NCBI RefSeq assembly: GCF_003026395.1
Contig: NZ_PYOO01000007.1
Location: 113,387 to 177,386 of the forward strand
Source of the DNA: Photobacterium iliopiscarium
GTDB lineage: Bacteria > Pseudomonadota > Gammaproteobacteria > Enterobacterales > Vibrionaceae
Length of the DNA stretch: 64,000 nt
Direction: 5' to 3'
Part shown: in pieces, positions 57,703 to 64,000 of the stretch
Layout: every line of letters begins with the position of its first letter
Position numbering within the stretch: position 1 is the stretch's first letter
The notes under the pieces: model-generated
The model's input: the letters and a program-made list of their open reading frames with translations, nothing else
What the model was told of the DNA's origin: nothing
Database searches by the model: none
Made by a program: the position numbers and the translations under genes

Positions 57703-58929
57703 ATGCAAACTAACACATTAACTACCAACACCTCCCCGCGTAACAACAACTGGCAAAACAAAGCTATTTTAAGTGTTGCTTTTTTAATGGCCACAACATC
57801 TGTCGGTCCTGGTTTTTTAACGCAAACGGCCGTATTTACCAATATTTATAACATTGATATGGCTTTTCCTGTTTTTGCTTCAATGTTTATTACGTTTGGT
57901 ATCGTAATGAACTTATGGCGCATCGTTGGTGTTTCAGGCTTACGAATTCAGGATATTGCCAATAAAGTTGCACCCGGTATGGGATACTTCATTGGTATTC
58001 TATTAGCCCTTGGAGCCGTTGCTTTCAACTTTGGCAATGTTAGTGGCTCAGCACTCGGTATGAATGTTCTAACGGGACTAGATACCACTTGGGGCGCTAT
58101 TTTTACGGGAATGATTGGTAGTTTACTTTTTATTATTCATAATGCATCAAAACGTATGGATCAAATGGCGCGTTACCTCGGGCTATTAATGATCATACTT
58201 ATTGCCTATGTCGCCCTCACCAATTTACCCCCTTTTGCACCAACAATCTTAGCGGCCGTCGCACCATCAGATTTTTCTAATTTACTGTTGCCAACATTAA
58301 CCATCGTGGGTGGTGCTGTTGGTGGCTATTACACCGGAGCTCAACGTTTAATTGATGTTAACCTACAAGGAATAGAAAATACTAAAATCGTCACTAAAGC
58401 CGCATGGGCTGGTATCTCGATTGCAGTTATTATTCGTGTTTTATTATTTTGTGCAGTGTTAGGTATTATTACAACAGGCGTAACATTAGATCCTGCTAAT
58501 CCAGCCGCTGACGCATTTCGCCATGGCGCTGGAGATATTGGTTACTTTATCTTTGGACTCGTATTATTTGTTGCCTCAATTACGTCAGTAGTTGGCAACT
58601 CATATATGGCGATATCACTCATCAAAACCCTGTTCCCGGTTGTTGCCCGTAATGAAAAAGCATGGTGTGTCGGATTTATAATCTTCACAACCTTAGGCAC
58701 AGTATTAATGAACATGCCGATTCTATTACTGATGTTAGCAGGTCTAGTTAACAGTATTATTCTCCCTATCGTATTAGCGACAATGCTTGCCGCAACACGA
58801 CAGAAAAATATTGTTGGTGATTATAAACATCCACTTTATCTAACCGTTATAGGCATCACTATCGTGATCGTCATGAGCTTAGCTAGCTTATCTAACATTA
58901 GTAATTTTATTTCTAAATTTATGGGTTAA
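57703..58929 (+). CDS. NRAMP-fold transporter without the canonical metal-binding residues
   Basis: 408 residues from the ATG after GGGATTGATT; eleven membrane segments. The first helix begins like NRAMP (SVGPGFLTQTAVF), but the DPGN metal motif expected about 11 residues on reads TNIY, and the MPH motif of helix 6 reads GGY (TIVGGAVGGYYTGAQ). It therefore probably does not carry Mn or Fe in the usual way. Divergent relatives transport magnesium or unknown solutes. It is transcribed alone, ahead of a LysR regulator gene. Confidence 0.8.
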   Translation: MQTNTLTTNTSPRNNNWQNKAILSVAFLMATTSVGPGFLTQTAVFTNIYNIDMAFPVFASMFITFGIVMNLWRIVGVSGLRIQDIANKVAPGMGYFIGILLALGAVAFNFGNVSGSALGMNVLTGLDTTWGAIFTGMIGSLLFIIHNASKRMDQMARYLGLLMIILIAYVALTNLPPFAPTILAAVAPSDFSNLLLPTLTIVGGAVGGYYTGAQRLIDVNLQGIENTKIVTKAAWAGISIAVIIRVLLFCAVLGIITTGVTLDPANPAADAFRHGAGDIGYFIFGLVLFVASITSVVGNSYMAISLIKTLFPVVARNEKAWCVGFIIFTTLGTVLMNMPILLLMLAGLVNSIILPIVLATMLAATRQKNIVGDYKHPLYLTVIGITIVIVMSLASLSNISNFISKFMG

Positions 58930-59182
58930 TTTATAATTAGAATGCTATATGTCGATAACGTTATAAAATATTTAGACTAATTAATATTTTATATTCATAT
59001 TTTTCAATCTAAGCTAATGATAGTTTCATCACAACCATAATAAATATCAATATAAAACGTACTAAAGGTTGTCATTAGGTATAGGTTTTAGTTATAGTAA
59101 AGACACACCATTGATGTCATTCTTATGTAGATCGATAAGATGTGGCTTATATCCATAATAAATTAAGATGAATCGTTAAAAA

Positions 59183-60076
59183 ATGAATATAAAGATTGAA
59201 ACTCTTAGCTCATTTATTGCTGCTGCCGAATATGGTTCGTTTAGTGCTGCGGCACGACAACTAAATAAAACCCAAGCGGCAGTCAGTTTAACTATCCAAA
59301 ATTTTGAAATTGACTTAGGATTTCAAGTATTTGACCGTTCAAGTAAATGCCCTCGCCTTACAGAAAAAGGTGAGCATGTACTGAAAAATGCAAAAATAAT
59401 GATGGCACAATATCAAACATTTCTTGAGCGCTCATTATCTATATATCATATGAATGATGTAAAAATAAAAGTGGGTATTGATCCATTAGTTTGCAACGAT
59501 AAGATTCTATCTATCATCAAAGAATTATCGTCAGATCTCCCTAATATCGAATTGTTTATTATGCAACAAAATAGTAAACGCTTGGCTGAAGAGATAAAAG
59601 CTAAAAACCTTGATATCGCACTGGGTATTTTTGACCATGAAAATAAGATGAATCTAGAATATACCCAAGCATTCAATATCAATGTCAGTTGGGTTGCGAC
59701 GCAATCTTATCTCGACAAATTTAATGATGGCGCAACAACATTAAGCTATCAAGATTTCTGTCAACAGCGTCTACTCATTCCAGCATCTTTAGATTCATTA
59801 CCATTTGAAGAAGCAAAAGCCGCATTACAATTATGGCATGTTGAAGATATCCACACTATTTTATCATTATGTCGTGAAGATATTGGTATCTGTTGTTTAC
59901 CTGATTTCGTATTACAACACGATCTTAAAAATAAGTTAGTACAAAAGCTTAACCTTTCATTTAGTAAAATCACCAGTAATGTATGGTCTGCATCCCTTAT
60001 TTACCCTATTGGTTCTCAGCTAAGCCCTGCAATTCACTGGCTTCAAGGCCAATTTACTAGCATTGAATCATTTTAA
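59183..60076 (+). CDS. LysR-family transcriptional regulator
   Basis: 297 residues. HTH at the N-terminus: LSSFIAAAEYGSFSAAARQL and TQAAVSLTIQNFEIDLGFQVF; then the effector-binding domain (about 90-290). Located 253 bases after the NRAMP-like gene on the same strand, so not the usual divergent layout; its targets are unknown. Candidates are the NRAMP-like gene or alsSD. Confidence 0.9.
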   Translation: MNIKIETLSSFIAAAEYGSFSAAARQLNKTQAAVSLTIQNFEIDLGFQVFDRSSKCPRLTEKGEHVLKNAKIMMAQYQTFLERSLSIYHMNDVKIKVGIDPLVCNDKILSIIKELSSDLPNIELFIMQQNSKRLAEEIKAKNLDIALGIFDHENKMNLEYTQAFNINVSWVATQSYLDKFNDGATTLSYQDFCQQRLLIPASLDSLPFEEAKAALQLWHVEDIHTILSLCREDIGICCLPDFVLQHDLKNKLVQKLNLSFSKITSNVWSASLIYPIGSQLSPAIHWLQGQFTSIESF

Positions 60077-60480
60077 ATAATTTCTATTTGGCATGAGCAT
60101 CTTTCTGTTCATGCTAAATTTCATCATCTCCTTACAATTCTTATAATGTAAGAATCCACCCTATTCCCTGCATTGTTCAATTTACCTATCTCTATCGCTC
60201 TAACTATATAGTTATGCATATAATCCGCACGTCTAATCCATGCAATTTTACACGCAATTTATTGTCCCTATCCTTTTAAAGAATCTATTTCCGTCTTTGA
60301 TTGTTACTCCTCAGTAAAGGTTATTTGTTTTTTTGGTTATTGTTATTAAAAAAGTTCACAATATAATAGTCACTATCAACTTAACAAAGATATTTTAAAA
60401 TAAATACCCGTGTTTAGTTCACAGAACTTGAATTTTGACTGATTTAATTGTCTTATATCAAAGAAATTCATCACATATAA
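60077..60480. other. Spacer between lysR and the ndh leader
   Basis: About 400 bases, AT-rich. No gene seen. The promoter of the ndh transcript should lie in its 3' part. Confidence 0.4.
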
Positions 60481-60605
60481 GATATCAGGTAGCCGCCCTG
60501 CGTGTTGTGGCTAATAAAAAGTCATTTTGTAGCAACGGATCAGCTCATAGCTTTAATGATGGAAAGACCATCCCCTGAGAATGATATCTAGGGTTCACTT
60601 TTTGA
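60481..60605 (+). ncRNA. Structured 5' leader of ndh, candidate cis-regulatory RNA
   Basis: A closed structure can be drawn: GATA-TCAGG (60481-60489) pairs with CCTGA (60574-60578) and TATC (60585-60588) around a small bulge. Inside are a TAGCC / GGCTA helix (60490-60494 with 60509-60513) and a perfect GATGG-AAAGA-CCATC hairpin (60558-60572). TCAG at 60540-60543 could compete for CCTGA, and CCCT (60573-60576) could pair with AGGG (60590-60593) instead, next to the GAGG ribosome site. It matches no riboswitch class I remember. Function inferred only. Confidence 0.45.
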
Positions 60606-60615
60606 GGTATTCGTT

Positions 60616-61842
60616 ATGTCACGAATCGTTATTGTTGGTGGCGGTGCTGCCGGTATAGAGTTATCTACTTTATTGGCCAAAGCTAATCATAAAAAACATG
60701 AAATAATTCTGGTTGAACCAGAAACAGATCACTATTGGAAACCACGTTTACATGAAATTGCTGCGGGTACTTTTGATCGCGAACTAGACTCAGTTTGCTA
60801 TTTTACCCATGGCGCAATTAATGGTTACCAACATTATCAAGCAGCAATGACTGATATTAACCGTGAAGATAAAATGCTTGTAGTTCGCCGTAATGATGGC
60901 ACACAAGCAATGGTTAAATATGATTACCTTGTCGTTGCTGTCGGCGCTGTAAGTAATGATTTTAATACGACAGGCGCACGTGATAATTGTATTTTCCTTG
61001 ATTCAGCAAGCCAAGCTCGTCACGCATGGAATAAGATCAGTCAATTACTCCGTGAAGGTAATGATCGTACTGTAAATATTGTAGGTGCAGGTGCAACAGG
61101 TGTTGAACTTGCAGCAGAGCTTGCTCGTGTAAGCCACAAGCTACAACGTTACAATGCTGCTAAACTGACTATTAACTTAATTGAAGCGGCTGATCGTGTG
61201 CTACCAAATAGCCCACAGAAAATGTCTTCAAAAGTATTAAAAGAATTACAACGTACCAATATTAATGTACTTCTAAATACACGTATAAGTGAAGTATCAG
61301 ATCACGGTATGGTTACAGCGGATAATCAACCATTAGACGCTGATATTCAATTCTGGGCAGCAGGCGTAAAAGCACCTGACTGGTTAAACGGAGTCGGTGG
61401 TTTAGAATATAACCGCATGAACCAAATTCTTGTTAATGCCAATCTGACAACAACTGTTGATGATAGTATTTTCTCTTTAGGTGATTGTGCATCAATTCCA
61501 CAGGCTGATGGTAGTTTCGTACCACCAAAAGCACAGGCAGCTAACCGTGCAGCTGTGCATTTAACGAAAAGCTTAACCAATTTATTACGTGGTAAAGAGC
61601 TTACTGATTTTGAATTTAAAGATGGTGGCATGGTTGTCGCTGTTGGTCACCATTTTGCGGTCGGTTCATTTGCGCCTCATTCAAAAATGGCAGACAAATT
61701 GGTCTTTAAAGGACGCCTTATTCGTCGTCTTTATGATACGATTTTCCGTCTTCACCAACGTACCGTTGAAGGCCTATTTACCGTGTCACGTTTAATTATA
61801 ACTAAACGTTTAAAAGCTTTATTTCAGCCTAACGGCATGTAA
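60616..61842 (+). CDS. ndh: Type II NADH dehydrogenase
   Basis: 408 residues. FAD-binding Rossmann motif VIVGGGAAGIELS at the start and NAD-binding GAGATGVELAAELAR (about 156-170). DHYWKPRLHEIAAGTFD, SNDFNTTGARDNCIFLD and FVPPKAQAANRAA closely follow E. coli Ndh, and SLGDCASIP is the second FAD-contacting motif. It oxidises NADH and reduces quinone at the inner face of the membrane without pumping ions. Preceded by a structured leader with GAGG before the ATG. Confidence 0.94.
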   Translation: MSRIVIVGGGAAGIELSTLLAKANHKKHEIILVEPETDHYWKPRLHEIAAGTFDRELDSVCYFTHGAINGYQHYQAAMTDINREDKMLVVRRNDGTQAMVKYDYLVVAVGAVSNDFNTTGARDNCIFLDSASQARHAWNKISQLLREGNDRTVNIVGAGATGVELAAELARVSHKLQRYNAAKLTINLIEAADRVLPNSPQKMSSKVLKELQRTNINVLLNTRISEVSDHGMVTADNQPLDADIQFWAAGVKAPDWLNGVGGLEYNRMNQILVNANLTTTVDDSIFSLGDCASIPQADGSFVPPKAQAANRAAVHLTKSLTNLLRGKELTDFEFKDGGMVVAVGHHFAVGSFAPHSKMADKLVFKGRLIRRLYDTIFRLHQRTVEGLFTVSRLIITKRLKALFQPNGM

Positions 61843-61860
61843 TAAACAAACCTAATAAAT

Positions 61861-61886
61861 ATTCGGCTAATCATTATTAGCCGAAT
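61861..61886 (+). terminator. Hairpin after ndh
   Basis: Perfect 11-bp stem ATTCGGCTAAT / ATTAGCCGAAT with CATT loop; the T run is missing because the heptamer array begins right after it. Confidence 0.7.
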
Positions 61887-61887
61887 A

Positions 61888-61970
61888 TAATACCTAATAC
61901 CTAATACCTAATACCTAATACCTAATACCTAATACCTAATACCTAATACCTAATACCTAATACCTAATAT
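61888..61970 (+). repeat. TAATACC heptamer array, 11 full copies
   Basis: Eleven exact TAATACC units from 61888 to 61964 and a partial TAATAT. Located between ndh and the first gfa gene. Exact identity suggests recent slippage and copy-number variation between strains. Confidence 0.97.
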
Positions 61971-62042
61971 TTTATTGGTAAAATTCTTTTTATCATAAAA
62001 TATTTAATACTTTATCCTACTCTACATATTAAGATTAATATA

Positions 62043-62654
62043 ATGAAAAAATTCTTTGCTAAGTTATTCGGTAATAATACCGAAGGTTCAACGACACCTT
62101 TTATTAAATTACACCCAGCAATAGATAATGGAATTAAACCAACTAAAAACACATTTAAAGGTGGTTTAATTAGCTGTCAGTGCCGAAGAAATAAAGTCAC
62201 CGTTAAATTAAATGGTCAAACTGCTCATAACCATGCTTGTGGCTGTTCTAAATGCTGGAAACCTAAAGGCGCATTATTTTCACAAGTTGCCGTTATTCCA
62301 AAAAATAATGTTGAAGTAATAGCAAATGCTAAAAAATTAATCATCGTTGATGAAACAGCAACCATTCAACGTCATGCTTGTAAAGATTGTGGCGTTCATA
62401 TGTATGGCCGTATTGAAGACACCAACCACCCATTTTACGGCTTAGACTTCGTTCACACTGAACTATCAAGCGAGCAAGGCTGGTCTGCTCCTACGTTTGC
62501 TGCGTTTGTTTCATCAATTATTGAAACAGGTACTGATCCTAAATCAATGCCAGCAATTCGTGAACGCTTTGAATCATTAGGTTTAGAAACTTATGATTGC
62601 TTATCACCTGACTTAATGGATGCTATTGCAACTCACATTAGTAAAAACAAATAA
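62043..62654 (+). CDS. gfa: Gfa-like glutathione-dependent formaldehyde-activating protein, copy 1
   Basis: 203 residues. The family's zinc sites are complete: SCQC, CGCSKC and HACKDCG, with [20 protein letters not shown] and [11 protein letters not shown] intact. The family promotes formation of S-hydroxymethylglutathione. Compared with copy 2 it has a 20-residue lead-in ([20 protein letters not shown]) and more substitutions. Tandem paralogue of the next gene. Confidence 0.88.
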   Translation: MKKFFAKLFGNNTEGSTTPFIKLHPAIDNGIKPTKNTFKGGLISCQCRRNKVTVKLNGQTAHNHACGCSKCWKPKGALFSQVAVIPKNNVEVIANAKKLIIVDETATIQRHACKDCGVHMYGRIEDTNHPFYGLDFVHTELSSEQGWSAPTFAAFVSSIIETGTDPKSMPAIRERFESLGLETYDCLSPDLMDAIATHISKNK

Positions 62655-62954
62655 AATAACCGCTAATTTATTTTCATAAGAACGCCCTTTTAAGTTGTGC
62701 CTTACTAGGGCTATCTACCTTTATTTTTGATTGTTCCTATTTGGTAATAATCAATTACAGTATTCGTTATTGTGGAAAATAAAATTAAGCATAGAATGTA
62801 CTACATCAACCCAATATCTATTTGTTAATTATTATTTTAATTACCTTTAATTGTACTTATACAAATAAATATAATATTCAAAAATGGTATTTATATTTAA
62901 TTATAATAAACCTAAAAATAAATCATCTAATAACAATCCAATAAGAGAAACATT
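62655..62954. other. Spacer between the two gfa genes
   Basis: 300 AT-rich bases. A weak interrupted stem GCCCT (62684-62688) / AGGGC (62707-62711) with inner TAAG / CTTA may end copy 1. No other signal seen. Confidence 0.4.
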
Positions 62955-63518
62955 ATGTCTATATCTCTACACCCTGCAATTGATAACGGTTTCGTAGCAA
63001 CTAAAGAAAACTTCCAAGGTGGCGTATTAAACTGTAACTGTGAATCAAATACAGTTCGCGTAAAACTATCTGGTCAAACTGCACATAATCATGCTTGTGG
63101 TTGTTCTAAGTGCTGGAAACCTGAAGGCGCAGTATTTTCACAAATCGCTGTTATCTCTCGTGACAACGTTGAAGTCATTGCTAACGCAGAAAAGCTTGTT
63201 ATTATCGATGAATCAGCAGCAATTCAACGTCATGCTTGTAAAGAATGTGGCGTTCACATGTACGGTCGTATCGAGAATGCTAATCACCCATTCTTCGGTT
63301 TAGATTTTGTTCACACAGAACTATCAACTGACAAAGGTTGGTCTGCACCTGAGTTTGCTGCATTTGTTTCATCTATCATTGAAACAGGTACTGATCCTAA
63401 AGATATGACGGCTATCCGTGCTCGTCTTAACGAACTAGGTCTTAATACATACGATTGCCTATCTCCAGCACTAATGGATGCAATTGCAGCACACGTTTAT
63501 GCTCAAAGCCAAAAATAA
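62955..63518 (+). CDS. gfa: Gfa-like glutathione-dependent formaldehyde-activating protein, copy 2
   Basis: 187 residues, the normal length of the family, with zinc motifs NCNC, CGCSKC and [21 protein letters not shown] and [16 protein letters not shown] follow the classical enzyme closely. It likely works with the adhC product encoded downstream in glutathione-dependent formaldehyde removal. Ribosome site AAGAGAAACATT. A strong terminator separates it from adhC. Confidence 0.92.
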   Translation: MSISLHPAIDNGFVATKENFQGGVLNCNCESNTVRVKLSGQTAHNHACGCSKCWKPEGAVFSQIAVISRDNVEVIANAEKLVIIDESAAIQRHACKECGVHMYGRIENANHPFFGLDFVHTELSTDKGWSAPEFAAFVSSIIETGTDPKDMTAIRARLNELGLNTYDCLSPALMDAIAAHVYAQSQK

Positions 63519-63551
63519 GCATAATAAATAGCTGAATTATTTTATTCTTTA

Positions 63552-63588
63552 AAAAGCAATATCTTTTGATATTGCTTTTTTTTTACCT
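63552..63588 (+). terminator. Terminator of gfa copy 2
   Basis: Perfect stem AAAAAGCAATATC / GATATTGCTTTTT with TTTT loop and a long T tract. Confidence 0.95.
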
Positions 63589-63873
63589 AAATTTTATCTT
63601 GAATAGTAAAAATACTCATCCTAGACAATCGACACCAATAGGCAGTAACGCCTAAAGCAAGAATAAATATACGTAATATCCTATTTATAGTAAGAAGACA
63701 GGCTCATTATTACCCGTCAGTAATAATGATTTTACAATTTTAGGGATTATCAATTTTTAAGAAACAAATATAATAGCTGCATCAAGTCACAATGATGGTA
63801 TTAAACCTGTGACATAATTAACAACGAGCACCATGTTTAAACATGGGTCACTTATATTTTAAGAGAGTGAACG
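63589..63873 (+). promoter_or_regulatory. adhC promoter region with two symmetric sites
   Basis: No gene. GTCACA (63786-63791) and TGTGAC (63808-63813) form an inverted repeat with a 16-base spacer. A perfect 16-bp palindrome CCATGTTTAAACATGG lies at 63831-63846, 27 bases before the adhC ATG, a probable operator. AAGAGAG precedes the start. Confidence 0.6.
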
Positions 63874-64000
63874 ATGACTGACAAATTTATCAAATCAAAA
63901 GCGGCTATCGCGTGGGGTCCTAAACAACCTCTTTCTGTTGAAGAAATTGATGTAATGTTACCTCGCGCTGGCGAAGTATTAGTTCGCATCGTTGCAACTG
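63874..64000 (+). CDS. adhC: S-(hydroxymethyl)glutathione dehydrogenase, 5' part
   Basis: 42 complete codons before the window ends. The frame begins MTDKFIKSKAAIAWGPKQPL and continues SVEEIDVMLPRAGEVLVRIV, the N-terminus of class III zinc alcohol dehydrogenase. It oxidises S-hydroxymethylglutathione to S-formylglutathione with NAD, the step after the Gfa-assisted adduct formation. The zinc-binding parts lie beyond the window. Confidence 0.88.
   Translation, partial: MTDKFIKSKAAIAWGPKQPLSVEEIDVMLPRAGEVLVRIVAT

Noticed and set aside
57609..57842. Reverse frame across the start of the NRAMP-like gene
   Set aside because: Antisense shadow of a well-supported coding region.
60481..60605. Known riboswitch (c-di-GMP, Mn, guanidine, TPP) in the ndh leader
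   Set aside because: Short resemblances such as CTGAGA and CTAGGGTTC occur, but the rest of each consensus and their order do not match.
61888..61970. CRISPR array
   Set aside because: Unit is only 7 bases with no spacers; it is a simple tandem repeat.

Overview
The window is a 64 kb piece of a chromosome from a low-GC gammaproteobacterium, almost certainly Vibrionaceae and most likely Photobacterium or a close relative. This rests on the protein sequences (UvrY/UvrC/PgsA, NDH-2, chitinase, RlmI/YccT, YehS), the yccX-rlmI-yccT neighbourhood, a large tRNA cluster near pgsA, and AT-rich spacers. I saw no phage, insertion sequence, CRISPR array or integrase.

Region by region. 0-9 kb: acylphosphatase (cut by the left edge), RlmI, YccT-like protein, a large secreted GH18 chitinase with two chitin-binding modules, an L,D-transpeptidase-family protein, an isochorismatase-fold hydrolase and alanine dehydrogenase. 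9-13 kb: a small conserved protein, a HAD phosphatase and a GAF/PAS/GGDEF/EAL protein. 13-22 kb: two arsenic loci. The first has ArsJ, a dedicated GAPDH, a dual-specificity-type phosphatase and an arsenate reductase-ArsR fusion. The second has ArsR and ACR3. Each locus has its own palindromic operator type, and a 2OG-Fe(II) oxygenase, a DMT exporter, a TrmH-like methyltransferase and an unknown protein lie between them. A cold-shock gene remnant marks the edge of the second locus.

22-33 kb: a membrane metallophosphoesterase, eight tRNA genes containing a 372-bp tandem duplication, then nirBDC-cobA (nitrite to ammonium, nitrite transport, siroheme synthesis). The nir promoter carries NarL/P-like and FNR-like sites spaced as in E. 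coli nirB. This operon sits between the tRNAs and pgsA-uvrC-uvrY. 34-41 kb: an ECF vitamin-type transporter (S, double ATPase, T) and a TAXI-type TRAP transporter with a fused permease.

41-50 kb: a second-type Lgt, then a copper/silver block: a Cys/His/Met-rich small protein, CusC-, CusB- and CusA-like efflux proteins and a His/Met-rich cupredoxin. CusB carries two fused CusF-like domains. 50-64 kb: YehS, a beta-propeller lipoprotein candidate, an MltF-like transglycosylase, NupC, acetolactate synthase and decarboxylase (acetoin pathway), an NRAMP-fold transporter lacking the usual metal ligands, a LysR regulator, NDH-2 behind a structured leader and followed by an 11-copy heptamer array, two tandem Gfa paralogues and the start of adhC (formaldehyde detoxification).

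The strongest leads are the arsJ/GAPDH/phosphatase/ArsC-ArsR cluster with a shared operator, the structured leader of ndh, the NRAMP-like protein, the double CusF fusion, a 30-residue open reading frame ending inside a perfect 16-bp inverted repeat, and the divergent third tRNA-Cys. All calls come from reading the sequence and memory of protein families; no database search was possible.
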